Assembly: GCF_022539505.1 (NCBI RefSeq)
Contig: NC_061508.1
Span: forward strand, 266,234,736-266,298,735
Source of the DNA: Lolium rigidum
Lineage: Eukaryota > Streptophyta > Magnoliopsida > Poales > Poaceae
Direction: 5' to 3'
Length of the DNA: 64,000 nucleotides
Shown here: piece by piece, positions 1-12,189 of the stretch
How the letters are laid out: every line of letters begins with the position of its first letter
Position numbering within the stretch: position 1 is the first letter of the stretch
Position numbers and translations under genes: made by a program
Notes under the pieces: model-generated
What the model saw: the letters and a program-made list of their open reading frames with translations, nothing else
The model's database searches: none
What the model was told of the DNA's origin: nothing

Positions 1-1765
1 ATATCATAGACTTTCTTAGGCATAACGAAATACTTGCACCAAGATCACATAAAGCATTACAATCAAAATCATTGACCCTCATTTTAATGATGGGCTCCCA
101 ACCATCCTCTAGCTTTCTAGGAATAGAAGTTTCAAGTTTTAGTTTCTCTTCTCTAGCTTTTATGAGAGCATTTGTAATATGTTTTGTGAAAGCCAAGTTT
201 ACAGACGCTAGCATTGGGACTCTTAGCAAGTTTTTGTAAGAACTTTATAACTTCAGAGATGTGGCAATCATCAAAATCTAAATCATTATGAGCTACAGCA
301 ATGGGATTATCATCCCCAAGGTTGGAAAAAATTTCAGCAGTTTTATCACAGACAGTTTCAGCAGTTTTAGCAATTTGAGGTAATTTTGCGCGCTTTGCAC
401 TAGGAGTAGAAACATCGCCAACACCAATTATTTTACCATTAATAGTAGGAGGTGCAGCAACATGTGAATCATTAGCATTGCTAGTGGTGGTAATAGTCCA
501 AACTTTAGCTACATTTTTCTCTTTAGCTAGTTTTTCATTTTCTTCTCTATCCCACCTAGCACGCGATTCAGCCATTAATCTTATATTCTCATTAATTCTA
601 ACTTGGATGACATTTGCTGTAGTAACAATTTTATTTTCAATATCCCTATTAGGCATAACTTTCGATTTCAAAAGATCAACATCAGAGGCAAGACTATCAA
701 CCTTAGAAGCAAGAATATCAATTTTATTGAGCTTTTCCTCAACAGATTTGTTAAAGGCAGTATGTGTACTAATAAATTCTTTAAGCATAGCTTCAAGTCC
801 AGGGGGTGTGTTCCTATTATTATTGTAAGAATTCCCATAAGAATTAGCATAACCGTTACCATTATTATAAGGATATGGCCTATAGTTATTACTAGAGTTG
901 TTCCGATAAGCATTGTTGTTGAAATTATTATTTTTAATGAAGTTTACATCAACATGTTCTTCTTGGGCAACCAATGAAGCTAACGGAACATTATTAGGAT
1001 CAACATTAGTCCTATCATTCACAAGCATAGACATAATAGCATCAATCTTATCATTCAAGGAAGAGGATTCTTCAACAGAATTTACCTTCTTACCTTGTGG
1101 AGCTCTTTCTGTGTGCCATTCAGAGTAATTAACCATCATATTATCAAGGAGCTTTGTTGCTTCACCAAGAGTGATGGACATAAAGGTACCTCCAGCAGAC
1201 TGAATCCAATAAATTCCGCGAAGAAAAATTTAGTCCCGCATAGAAGGTTTGGATGATCATCCAAGTAGTCAGTCCATGGGTTGGGCAATTTTTAACCAAA
1301 GATTTCATTCTTTCCCAAGCTTGAGCAACATGTTCATTATCCAATTGTTTAAAATTCATTATGCTACTCCTCAAAGATATAATTTTAGCAGGGGGATAAT
1401 ATCTACCAATAAAAGCATCCTTGCATTTAGTCCAGGAATCAATACTATTCTTAGGCGAGAGATAGCAACCAATCTTTAGCTCTTCCTCTTAATGAGAAAG
1501 GAAACAATTTCAATTTAATAATGTCACCATCTACATCCTTATACTTTTGCATTTCACACAATTCAACAAAATTATTGAGATGGGCAGAAGACATCATCGA
1601 ACTAACACCGTGAAAATTGCTCTCGCATAACAAGATTCGATAAAGCAGGTGTTTAATTTCAAAGAATTCCGCTGTAGTAGCAGGTGGAGCAATAGGTGTG
1701 CATAGGAAATCATTATTATTTGTGGTTGTGAAGTCACACAACTTAGTATTTTCAGGGGTGGCCAT
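1..1765 (-). pseudogene. Broken gag-protease of LTR element S
   Basis: Retroelement gag polyprotein with the start of an aspartic protease, reading right to left from ATG 1765 and running off the left edge. The signature FSLRGRAKDWLLSL (near 1470) is a Ty3/gypsy capsid (Retrotrans_gag) motif. An Asn/Tyr/Gly-rich linker (about 800-940) and a coiled region follow. At the left edge CDLGAS is the retropepsin active-site triad in D-L-G form. The frame is broken at least near 1450 and near 1190, so three overlapping reading pieces (1765-1451, 1374-1162, 1181-153) are needed. No RT or integrase is visible in this part. A better preserved copy lies at 31061-33168. The element belongs with the LTR at 2019-3623 and is non-autonomous if its internal region resembles that copy. 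Confidence 0.85.
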
Positions 1766-1988
1766 TTTAGCAGTAGTAAATAAAGCAAACTAGATAAAGT
1801 AAATGCAAGTAACTAATTTTTTGTGTTTTTGATATAGCAAACAAGATAGTAAATAAAGTAAAGCTAGCAACTAATTTTTTTGTGTTTTGATATAATGCAG
1901 CAAACAAAGTAGTAAATAAAATAAAGCAAGACAAAAACAAAGTAAAGAGATTGGGAAGTGGAGACTCCCCTTGCGGCGTGTCTTGATC

Positions 1989-2006
1989 TCCCCGGCAACG
2001 GCGCCG
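1989..2006 (-). other. Primer binding site of element S, tRNA-Asp type
   Basis: On the minus strand this is a 17/18 match to TGGCGCCGTTGCCGGGGA, the complement of the 3' end of plant tRNA-Asp (including the CCA end). It lies 12 bp inside the LTR end at 2019, as expected for minus-strand DNA priming. The one mismatch is the first base. Intact versions occur at 30817 and 37024. Confidence 0.85.
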
Positions 2007-2018
2007 TAAAAAAGAGCT

Positions 2019-3623
2019 TGATGGCGTGTAACTCACACGTTCGTTGGGAACCCCAAGAGGAAGGTATGATGCGCACAGCAGCAAGTTTTCCCTCGTAAAG
2101 AAACCAAGGTTTATCGAACCAGGAGGAGCCAAGAAGCACGTTGAAGGTTGATGGCGGCGGGATGTAGTGCGGCGCAACACCGGAGATTCCGGCGCCAACG
2201 TGGAACCCGCACAACACAACCAAAGTACTTTGCCCCAACGAAACGTTGAGGTTGTCAATCTCACCGGCTTGCTGTAACAAAGGATTAACCGTATTGTGTG
2301 GAAGATGATTGTTTGCAAGAAAACAAGTAAAGAACAAGTATTGCGAGCAGATTTGTATTTCGAGTATAAAAGAATGGACCGGGGTCCACAGTTCACTAGA
2401 GGTGTCTCTCCCATAAGATAAAAGCATGTTGGGTGAACAAATTACGGTCGGGCAATTGACAAATAGAGAGGGCATAACAATGCACATACATGTCATGATA
2501 AGTATAGTGAGATTTAATTGGGCATTACGACAAAGTACATAGACCGCCATCCAAGCATGCATCTATGCCTAAAAAGTCCACCTTCGAGGTTATCATCCGA
2601 ACCCCTTCCGGTATTAAGTTGCAAAACAACGGACAATTGCATTAAGTATGGTGCGTAATGTAATCAATAACTACATCCTTAGACATAGCATCAATGTTTT
2701 ATCCCTAGTGGCAACAAGCACATCCACAACCTTAGAACTTGCTCGTCACCGTCCCGGATATCAATGGAGGCATGAACCCACTATCGAGCATAAATACTCC
2801 CTCTTGGAGTTAAGAGCAAAAACTTGGCCAGAGCCTCTACTAATAACGGAGAGCATGCAAGATCATAAACAACACATAGTTAATAACTTGATAATTAACA
2901 TAACATAGTATTCTCTATCCATCGGATCCCGACAAACACAACATATAGCATTACAGATAGATGATCTTGATCATGTTAGGCAGCTCACAAGATCCAACAA
3001 TGAAGCACAATGAGGAGAAGACAACCATCTAGCTACTGCTATGGACCCATAGTCCAGGGGTGAACTACTCACTCATCACTCCGGAGGCGACCATGGCGGT
3101 GAAGAGTCCTCCGGGAGATGAATCCCCTCTCGGCGGGGTGCCGGAGGAGATCTCCGAAATCCCCCGAGATGGGATTGGCGGCGGCGGCGTCTCGGTAAGG
3201 TTTTCCGTATCGTGGCTCTCGGTGCTGGGGTTTCGCGACGAAGGCTTTAAGTAGGCGGAAGTGCAACGCGGGGGGCCACACGAGGGCCCCACACCATAGG
3301 TCGGCGCGGCCAGGGCCTGGGCCGCGCCGCCCTAGTGTGGCGGCGCCTCGTGGCCCCACTTCGACTCCTCTTCGGTCTTCTGGAAGCTTCGTGGCAAAAT
3401 AGGACCCGGGGCGTTGATTTCGTCCAATTCCGAGAATATTTCGTTACTAGGATTTCTGAAACCAAAAACAGCAGAAAACAACAGAACGGCTCTTCGGCAT
3501 CTTGTTAATAGGTTAGTTCCAGAAAATGCACGAATATGACATAAAGTGTGCATAAAACATGTAGATATCATCAATAATGTGGCATGGAACATAAGAAATT
3601 ATCGATACGTCGGAGACGTATCA
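2019..3623 (-). mobile_element. 5' LTR of element S (Sabrina/WHAM-like gypsy)
   Basis: About 1605-bp LTR read on the minus strand. It begins TGATACGTC at 3623 and ends CCATCA at 2019. It is homologous over its whole length to the LTRs at 29204-30805, 35419-37011 and 39840-41434. It starts with the same palindrome GATACGTC-N3-GACGTATC. The 5 bp next to its start are GGCAT (3624-3628); the partner duplication lies outside the window. The flanking DNA at 3624 is the promoter side of the antisense ORF of element T, so S inserted into T. The family name is my recollection of Triticeae elements and is inference. Confidence 0.85.
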
Positions 3624-3676
3624 GGCATCAAATCCATTCTGCCACCATCCAACGGCGCGGCGTTTCGCTGGCTTGC

Positions 3677-3684
3677 TATAAATA
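3677..3684 (+). promoter_or_regulatory. TATA box of the antisense gene in element T
   Basis: TATAAATA lies about 140 bp upstream of the ATG at 3820. Between them is a C/T-rich leader. The placement fits a plant RNA polymerase II core promoter driving the plus-strand gene inside the retrotransposon. Element S ends only 53 bp upstream, so distal promoter elements have been separated from it. Confidence 0.55.
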
Positions 3685-3819
3685 GTCTTCTTCTTCCTCC
3701 TGTTATCCCCTTCGCTGCGCCGCGCTCATGTCCTCTCTCTCTCTCCAAAAACCTCCATTGCAACCAAACAAGCTCCCGCGCTCTTCCTCATCCTCAATAT
3801 ATCTCTAGCACCAACGTTG

Positions 3820-6513
3820 ATGCCACCGCGGGCGAGGCTCACCAAGCACACCATCCCCGAGGTAAGCATGGAGACACCAGATCTGGAGGTTTCCGAGTGG
3901 GAGAGATCCAAGATCTCAAACCAAGACGCGAACCTGATGAAGAAGCTTGGCTTGATGAAGGAGGGAGCGCTGATCTTCCCCAGTGAAGAAAGCTTCCCGA
4001 CGCCCCCCATCCAACATCGGGTAACCTTCGTTGACCACCTTATCCGTGATCTCTCCGCTCCTATCCATGAATTCCTTCGTGGATTGCTCTTTGTGTATGG
4101 GCTGCAGCTGGACCAGCTGACTCCCAATTCTATCCTTCATATTTCTATTTTCATCACACTCTGCGAATGCTTTCTCGGGACCCAACTGAATTGGGCCATG
4201 TGGAAACGCATTTTCTACATTCGCCGCAACAGCTCCCACAACATCGCCTACAATATAGGTGGTGTTGTTATCTGTGTCCGTCCTGACGTCGATTATTTCA
4301 ATGTAAACTTTCCCGACTCCGTCCAAGGGTGGCGCAGGAGAAGGCTATACGTCCGCGAGGAATGCTCTGACTCGCAGGAATACAACATCGCCCCTTTTGA
4401 TGGTAGCGCAAAAATTCTTCGGCGCCGATCCTGGGATGCAGAAGCCATCGAAGAAGAGAAAACGGTGACAGATGCGCTGATGAAGCGCATCCATGAGCTG
4501 CAGAATACCCGAGGCATAGAATTGTCGGGTATTCAGATTACTGCGCATTTCCTTAGGATTAGGGTGCAGCCTCTATAGGCTCGCAAAAACCCTCTATGGT
4601 TGTATGCTGGCGAGAAAGATGTCGACCGCATATCCAAAGATCTCTCTGTGAAGGATTTGGAAAAGCTTGTCCGACGAGTTTCATCGCTAAGCAAGAAAGA
4701 TTCAGTTCCATCTTCTTGCCGAGTAGAGCCGTACACCAGCGCCAATCCTCTTCCCAAGGTAAATGACTTGGCATCTCGCAATTATGTTTATTCGACTGCC
4801 ATCTTGCGCAAATTATTTTCCCAAGTTTTTATTGTTTCGACTACTATCTTGCTGAACTTTCTGTTGACAATTTTCTTCTTCAGAAACATCAAGTTTTATC
4901 CTCCCTGCCTCCCCTTCCTGAAGGTGGGGAGGTCGATGAACGTACCATCGTTACTGACGATGCACAGGGTACTTCTCGCCCTGAGAGTGAAGTCGTAGGA
5001 TCTCAAAAATCCGCGGCTTCCTCTGAAAGAGATACTGAATCCGACGCTTCCGAGTCGGTACACTCTCTCCCTTCCGTTGTTTCCCCAAAGAACAAGAGGA
5101 AAAGGGGAGATGTCGAAGACTCTGGCACCTCGAAACCCGGCGTACCACCTGCCGAAGAAACTGCTCCCGAGGAGGAGGAGGCCTTCAATCCTTACGAGGA
5201 TGCTCTCGTTAGCTCGTAAGCTACCCTGCCTTCTTTTCCTTTTTTGCATATTGCTTGTACACTTTCTCATACTATCTTTTGTGGACAGCGGCGAAGAAGA
5301 AGAACCCGCTGCCAATGTGACTGCTCCTACGAGCACGTCACAAACTTTGGTTCTTTCGGAGACTCGCCGTGCAACGGAGGAAACCTCACCTCCTCGTCCG
5401 GACTTGGAAACGTCGACTCCAATCGCCAGCCCCCGAGCCCCCTCGCCAAAAAGGGCGAGGATTGAACTTGGCGAGGAACTAGGCTTGTTGGCCGGAAGTT
5501 CAACGACACCTCCTCTGGATGATGTAAGTATTTTTGCTGCTCTTTTCCATTACTTGTCAAGTTTCCCTATTTTTGAACTTTTCTCTTGTTTTTTCTCCGA
5601 CAGCCTCTTATGAAGCACTTCATCAGCCTTGGTACTCAATTTATTGGGTACCGAGACACTGTCGAAGGTTTTAAAGGTACGTCTTTCTTTCTTCCTTATT
5701 TTTTCACCAAGGAAACTATATTTCTAGCTGTCTCAGCGTTCTTACCTTATTTCCTTCCACTAGATGCTCTCGCAAAAGCTAATAAGCGCGCCGATGATCT
5801 CGCCCTCAGGCTAGAGCAAAGTGAAAAAGCTCGCGAGAAGGCTGAACAAGACGCTGCCTCTGTTGGAGAACTTCGAAAGAGGCTCCACCAAGCTGAAACC
5901 GCCTTAAGCGAGAATACAACTCAACAAATTGCTCGTGAACAGGATGTCATCGGGCGCCTAGAATCTCAGAATCGGCGCTTTGTCAGTAAGTTCATAAATC
6001 CTTTTGCTCAAGTCCCTTCCAAGATTAGCTCTCCTTGTATTTGTTGATAACCCAAAATTTGTTTCAGCAGGAAAGATGGTTCAAGATTTTGAACTTGAAA
6101 GGCCTGAAGGGGATCGTCTTCTCGACACCCCTTCTCTCCTTGAAATTCATGGGGATTTGGCGCGCCGCAGTATTGCTGATGCGCGGACCGCATTTACGCG
6201 TCTTTTCCCCTACTTCTTCCCGAAGAAAAGCGCGCCCGAACCCTTCTCTGAGCTTGCGAAGTGCTATATTCCTGAAGAAGATCTTGGGTTGGCTTTCTGT
6301 CAGGAAAACCTGAAGATTGGCGTCGAAGGCACCATAGCTTTGGTTGCCGAGAGCCAGCAAAGCGTCGACTGGGCGAAAGCTGGTGAGACGAAGAAGATCA
6401 ACAAGGAGAGGTGGCAATCTTTGATCAAGGCTGCCAAACCGCATTCGAAGAAGATCCTCTCCTTCCTCAGATACAAGCCTCCCTCCAGTTCTGCCAAGAC
6501 GGAGGTCAAGTAG
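3820..6513 (+). pseudogene. Spliced antisense ORF 1 of element T (Transposase_28-like)
   Basis: Protein-coding gene antisense to the retroelement. Six exons fit clean GT-AG introns with continuous phase: 3820-4758, 4884-5215, 5289-5523, 5604-5676, 5764-5985, and about 6068-6513. The N-terminal 250 residues resemble the plant 'putative gypsy type transposon' domain (Pfam Transposase_28), with LCECFLGTQLNWAMWKRIF as the most typical stretch. A Ser/Glu-rich linker with a KNKRKRG basic patch (possible nuclear signal), a charged coiled coil (exon 5) and a helical C-terminal domain follow. One in-frame TAG at 4576-4578 interrupts exon 1, so the copy is probably dead although all splice sites survive. 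The function of such proteins is unknown; an origin as a captured host gene is inference. Confidence 0.7.
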
Positions 6514-6828
6514 ACCATCTTACACCTCCGTTTGCTATCTTGCTTTTGCTAGATGTCGATATCTTCATGATATATGACTATTTTCGTCGACTCACTAGGA
6601 GTTGACCTTTTGTAATGGGGCATCACTTGTAAATATCTCAACTTATCAATGAAAAAGAATGATCCATTGCTTGTTTATTGATGTCGCCCTTTTCTTTCTT
6701 CCAGTTGATATTTGATAACTACTCTAAGATTGTTGGAACCTCGCCTGCTTCAGTTGCTACTTCTCGCTCAAACCGGGTCCCTGACGATGTTTCCCTTGAC
6801 TAATCTTCATGTGCTAACTTGGATCAGT

Positions 6829-7672
6829 CAGAATTGACTGAACTTCGGCAACAGCTCCAAACTTTGAAGAAACAATCCCTTATCGTCATGGAACAGTCCC
6901 GCAAATCGTCCGAGCGGGAAAAATAGCTCTTCAACAGGCCCAAGAAGCTTTAGCATTGAAAAAAACCGCGACTGCCGAAGCTGCACAAGCCGTGTCCCGA
7001 GAAAATTATATGCTTGACTTAATGGCAGCCGCAAGTCTGGACATGGCAGGTACGTTTCACATTTTCTGAATCCTCTCTTGTCCTTCACTATCTTGTCATC
7101 TTATTTTGTTCCTTATTCCCTGAATAGGCGCTTTTTTGGATGTTGCTGCCGAAGATCAACGAGTTGATGCGAGATCCAGTATTGTTTTTAACCTTGCCTT
7201 GGACAATGGTTCCAGTTTTTGGTCTTCTCCGGATCGGACCCGACAAATTGTCAGATTTCAAGACCGCGCGGGTCAGGTTCGAGAGTATCTCGAGTTTTGT
7301 ACTAGAACATTGGCTATGGTTTATAATGCCATGTTTCCTCGGAATCTTCAACCCAAGACACTTCCTGACTTGATGGAGAAATTTAAAAGTGCTCACCAAG
7401 TGTATGGATTTGTGAAAGCTCAATTGATGTCAGGCACCAGGTTTGCCATGATTATGCTGCAGATCCGCTATCCGAAGTTGGATATGACCAACATTGTTGA
7501 AGCTTGTCACGTTAAACTTAGGAGGCGAAGAAGAAACGTCGATAAAATCAACGATGTCGTGACACCCGTAGCCGAAGATATGATTGACTATTTACTTCAG
7601 ATGGACGCTAACTTCTTTTTGGAAAGCCATTATGCTGACTTCTGGGTGCCTCTGCAGAGGGTGAAAGAATAA
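6829..7672 (+). pseudogene. Antisense ORF 2 of element T: second coiled-coil plus C-terminal module
   Basis: A second plus-strand coding remnant follows ORF 1. Exon about 6829-7050 encodes a Gln/Lys/Glu-rich coiled coil. A GT-AG intron (7051-7126) precedes exon 7127-7672, which encodes a helical domain ending WVPLQRVKE. This has the layout of the C-terminal half of Transposase_28-type plant proteins. A 1-nt loss in the A-run near 6926 creates a TAG stop. No N-terminal domain precedes it, so it is either a truncated paralogue of ORF 1 or the 3' end of an alternative transcript. It ends about 430 bp from the convergent end of pol. Confidence 0.6.
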
Positions 7673-8098
7673 ACATAGATGATATATATGAGGCTTAGCT
7701 GAAGACTTATCTTTGCTGCCGAGCTTGTTTTATTAAAGCTTTTGTATATTGCGAAGACTGTATATAATTGAATCTATTTTGTTTAGCCCCCGAGTTTTTC
7801 GGTTGCTATATTTTTTGTGTCTTTATTGCTTTGCGAGGTTTTTTAACCAAGGCCGGTGACTTGTAAGTTGTATATTGCAAAGACTTTGTATGTATATTGA
7901 ATCCGCGGGTTGCAAGCCCCCGAGCCTGTCGAAGAAAAAGATGTATATCACCAATACCTTTACTGTATTGCAGCACCGCGAGCCCGCCTCATTAAAAACC
8001 TTTCAGCCCCACTCGGTGCCCTGGAAGGAAAGAGTGCGTCTGAAAACTCGTGGGCTTTTCAGTACATTGTATGTTTACATATAGGACTATATCTCGGC

Positions 8099-9239
8099 TT
8101 AAGCGTAAAAACGCCTAAGCTGCGCCACGTTCCAGGGATTTGGCTCGGCAATCCCTGTCTTCTTGTCCTTTATTATGTATGCTCCTCCTTCGATTACTTC
8201 GGTGACGATGTATGGGCCTAGCCATGGTGACTCGAATTTTTCATGACTATCTTGCGTGAGCCGAAGAACCAGGTCGCCAACTTGGAAGGATCTTGGTCGC
8301 AAACGTCGACTATGATAATTTTTCAGATCTTGCTGGTACTTGGTGACTCGTGACAGCACCTCGTCTCGAGCTTCGTCGAGTGCATCGACATTGTTCTCCA
8401 ATGCCTTTCTTGAAGTTTCTTTGTCATATTCCGCCACTCTTGGAGAGTTGTGTTCTATTTCTATCGGGAGCACTGCCTCGGCTCCATGAACCAGGAAAAA
8501 CGAAGTTTCTTGTGTGGCTGTATTGGGTGTTGTACGTATACTCCATAACACGCTAGGCAATTCCTCTGGCCAGGTATGTCGAGCTTTTTTCCAATGGTGT
8601 TAGCAGACGTTTCTTGATGCCATTGCAGATGATACCGTTCTCTTTTTCGACTTGACCATTGGTCTGCGGGTGCGCAACTGATGCAAAGTGTAGTTTGATG
8701 CCTACCTCTGCACAATATGCTTTGAATTCCTTGGAGGTGAAGTTGCTGCCATTATCCGTAACGATGCTATGAGGAACTCCAAACCGAAAAACGATACTTT
8801 TGATGAACTTGACCGCCGAAGCTGCGTCTGGCGAGTTTATTGGCTTTGCCTCAATCCACTTAGTAAACTTGTCGACAGCTACAAGCATATACTCGTATCC
8901 TCCTGGCCATGCATTGTTCAATTTTCCCACCATATCAAGACACCATTGAGCGAAAGGCCATGACAATGGTATTGGCATCAATTCTGCTGCCGGAGAATGA
9001 GGTTTTGCCGCAAACCTTTGGCACGCATCACAGGTGCGCAGTATGTCCTTTGCATCTTCTACTGCTGTGAGCCAGTAAAATCCTGCTCTGAAAACCTTGG
9101 CCGCTATAGCTCGACTACTTGCGTGGTGTCCACACACTCCCTCGTGCACATCCTTTAAGATTAATCTTCCTTCTTCAGGTGTAACACATTGCTGCAATAC
9201 TCCCGAGATGCTCCGTTTATACAGCTCTCCCTTGACCAC
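8099..9239 (-). pseudogene. Integrase of element T
   Basis: Integrase that would insert the element's cDNA into the chromosome. The N-terminal HHCC zinc finger is visible as GVCGHH followed by CDAC. The DDE catalytic core is complete in motifs: CLDMVG (first D), VTDNGSNF (second D) and GQVEKENG (E). The C-terminal region (8560-8099) contains the GPY-like stretch SPWLGPYIV. A frame change near 8555 separates core and C-terminus, and a stop separates the integrase from the upstream RNase H ORF. Homology is certain, but this copy cannot make a single polyprotein. Confidence 0.85.
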
Positions 9240-9481
9240 AGTAAAGGCTTTCGATCATCGAATAACTCGCATGGCTTCTACCGGATCTTCGGGTATTTCT
9301 TTCCTTAGGATGTATGCTACGTAAACCTGCATCCAAGGAACTTGTACCACCATTACCTCGTGTGTTTCCTCGTCTCCTAAGACGCTTGCTTCTGATCCTT
9401 CCTGAGCCCCCGAGTCTTTCTCAAGCTTATCCTTCTTTTTGGCTGTTTCTTCGCCTTGGTTGACCTTTCAGTTATTTCCTC

Positions 9482-10444
9482 TCAAAATACTCCGGGTGGT
9501 ATTGCTAAACACTGCGACCCGATGTTTTCCAGAACGTCGGCTTCATCATTGCTGAGTCTACTGATATGATTTACTTCACACCCGTCGAAAAGTTTCTCGA
9601 GTTCATTGTATACTTCTTTGTATGCAATCATACTGTCATTGACTGCGTCACATTGGTTCATCACCTGTTGAGCCACCAGCTGGGAATCACCGAAGATTTT
9701 TAATCGAGTTGCTCCACAAGCTTTCGCCATCTTCATCCCACGTATGAGTGCTTCGTACTCCGCCTCATTATTGGATGCGTTTGGAAACGTCATCCGCAGC
9801 ACATATTTCAACTTGTCGCCTTGAGGTGATACTAGTATCACGCCAGCTCCAGCTCCTTCTAGCCTCTTGGACCCGTCGAAGTTCATAGTCCAAGTTCTCG
9901 ACAAATCTGGAGGTCCCGTATTTTGCAGCTCCATCCATTCTGCGACGAAGTCTGGTAAGACCTGCGACTTTATTGCTTTTCTTTTCTCATATGTGATGTC
10001 CCGAGGGGAAAGCTCTATTCCCCAAAGGGAGACACGATCTGTAGCCTCTGGATTGTTTAATATATTGGATAAAGGTGCCTCATTGACCCCTATTATCGGA
10101 TGCGCCGAAAAATAGTGTCGTAATTTTTTTGCGGTTGTGAACACTCCATATGCCAACTTCTGGTACTGCGGGTACCGCTGTTTTGAAGGCGATAAGACTT
10201 CGCTGACGAAGTATACCGGCCGCTGGACTCCATGGAGTTTTCCTTCTTCTTCTCTTTCGACCACAAGTACTGTGCTAACCACCTGAGGCGTGGTTGCGAT
10301 GTACAACATGAGAGGTTCCTTTTCCTTGGGCGCCACCAATATTGGTGGTGTTGAGATTGTGCGCTTCAGGTCCTCAAAAGCTCTGTCTGCTTCTTCATTC
10401 CACTCGAACTTTTCTCCCTGCTTGATCAAGGCGTAGAACGGCAA
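9482..10444 (-). pseudogene. RNase H and second (archaeal-type) RNase H of element T
   Basis: A 320-codon open stretch. The first about 150 residues are the RT connection and gypsy RNase H region. From about residue 187 a second RNase H begins: MNFDGSK, later SNNEAEYEALI and FGDSQLV, which supply the D-E-D catalytic set of a plant/archaeal-type RNase HI. Dual RNase H is an established marker of Tat-lineage elements. The upstream boundary is a frame change from the RT block; downstream a stop precedes the integrase. Confidence 0.85.
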
Positions 10445-10489
10445 CGCCTTTTCTCCCAGTCTGGCGACGAATGTGCTTAAAGCTGCGAC

Positions 10490-11330
10490 TCACCCAGTCA
10501 GCTGTTGTATTTCCTTTAACTTTGTTGGCTTCCGCATCGTCACGATGGCTTGAATTTTCTTCGGGTTGGCCTCGATTCCTCTTGCTAACACCAGAAACCC
10601 GAGAAGTTCTCCCGCAGGGACGCCAAAAGAACACTTCGTCGGGTTCAACTTGAGGAAGAATTTATTGAGATTGTCGAAAGTTTCCTTGAGATCCTCGATC
10701 AAGGTTGGGCCCTCCTTTGTTGTTATGACGACGTCATCAATGTATATTTGAATGTTCTTGCCGATCTGTGTGGCAAGATACTTCTGCATCATCCGCTGAT
10801 ATGTTGCTCCCGCCTTTTTAAGCCCAAAGGCATTGTTCTGTAACAAAACACACCATACGGTGTTATGAAAGCTGTTTTGACTTCATCTTCTTATTTTAGT
10901 CTGATCTGGTTGTAACCAGAGTATGCGTCCAGGAAGGAAAGACGTTCACATCCTGCCGTGGAGTCGATGATTTGATCGATCCTCGGGAGGGGGAAGTGAT
11001 CCTTTGGACAATGTTTATTGAGACATGTGAAGTCGACGCACATGCGAAGGACCTCCGTGTTTTTCTTCGGGGCCAACACTGGGTTTGCTACACCTGTGGC
11101 CTCTGCGTGTAACTCTTTGATGAATCATGCCTCTCTGAGCCGATTAATTTCTGACAGCATAGCTTTGCGGTTGGGTTCCAAAAAACGCAGTAAAGGTTGT
11201 TTGATTGGTCTAGCCATTGGATCCAAGTTTAGGGGGTGCTCAGCGAGTTCCCTGGGTACTCCTGGCATGTCAGCTGGACACCATACGAAGATTTCCCAGC
11301 GCTCACGGAGGAACTCGACGAGCGTGCTTT
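10490..11330 (-). pseudogene. Reverse transcriptase of element T
   Basis: RT finger and palm motifs are present in two frames: LPRIDQIIDSTAGC followed by FLDAYSGYNQIRL (10891-11079), then YIDDVVI (the YxDD catalytic box, near 10730) and a thumb-like region to 10490. Stops and frame changes near 11130 and 10850 split it. It would copy element RNA into cDNA if intact. Confidence 0.85.
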
Positions 11331-11331
11331 C

Positions 11332-12183
11332 CTATGTGAGGTCCATGTTTGTTGTGATAGATGTCGTTTTCTTGGGATCTGTCGGGTGAATCTGTACTTC
11401 CTTGGAGTTTGTAGTAGTGTCAAAGGTTGGCTCCTTGAGCGGCCTCCCTCCATCAAGCAACACATCATAATCAGTTGTTAACCTTGACGCCATATACTCT
11501 GCTTGCATCCCGAAAGTTTCTGACAGTCGATGAAAATCCTTGTCGCACTTATCAACTAGCGCGAAACTACCTTTCATTGTGATTGGGCCTTTGGGTCCAG
11601 GGAGTCTCCACAACAAGTATGTGTAATGTGGTACCACCATAAACCTGGCATACGCGGGTCGTCCTAGTAAAGCATGGTACTGTGATGGGAAATCCACGAC
11701 TTCGAACTCCAACCTCTCTATTCTGTAGTTCTCTCGAGTTCCAAACTGAACGTCGAGATTGATCTTCCCCAATGGATAACTCGGCTTGTCCGGTGTGATA
11801 CCATGGAAGCGCGTGTCGGTTGGTTTTAAGTTTGCCAAGGATATGTTCATCTTCCTCAATGTATCTGCGTACATAAGGTTCAAACTGCTGCCTCCATCTA
11901 TGAACACTCGTGAAACATCGAATCCTGCGATCACCGCTGGTAAGATCAAAGCTAATTGCCCTGGTCGCGGTACTTGCTGCGGGTGGTCCGCTATGGTGAA
12001 ACCAATGTCCTGTCCCGACCAATTGAGGTACTCGATTGTTGGTGGAGGCATCTTTTCTGCCATGAAGACTTGTCGTGAAATTACTTTTTGAGCTCTATTG
12101 GATGGCCTGGCCTTCTGAATCATCGAGACCGCACCATTGGTGTCAATATAAGGAGGCGGGTATGGAGCTGCCGCCAATTGCAA
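11332..12183 (-). pseudogene. Aspartic protease region of element T
   Basis: Retropepsin-like domain with active site FIDGGSSLNLMY (about residue 93) and the later HALLGRPAYARFM strand, typical of gypsy proteases in the D-G-G-S form seen in Tat elements. The block is open for 283 codons and ends in a stop just before the RT region. It would cleave the Gag-Pol precursor. Confidence 0.85.
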
Positions 12184-12189
12184 CTGGTG

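Noticed and set aside
1767..2562. Two overlapping minus-strand open frames of 215 and 232 codons
   Set aside because: They lie inside the leader and LTR of element S and recur at the same place in the other LTR copies. No domain; LTR sequence, not genes.
3060..3590. Open frames on both strands in GC-rich DNA
   Set aside because: Part of the S LTR (the GC-rich U3/R part), also present at 29430-29770 and 35640-36000.
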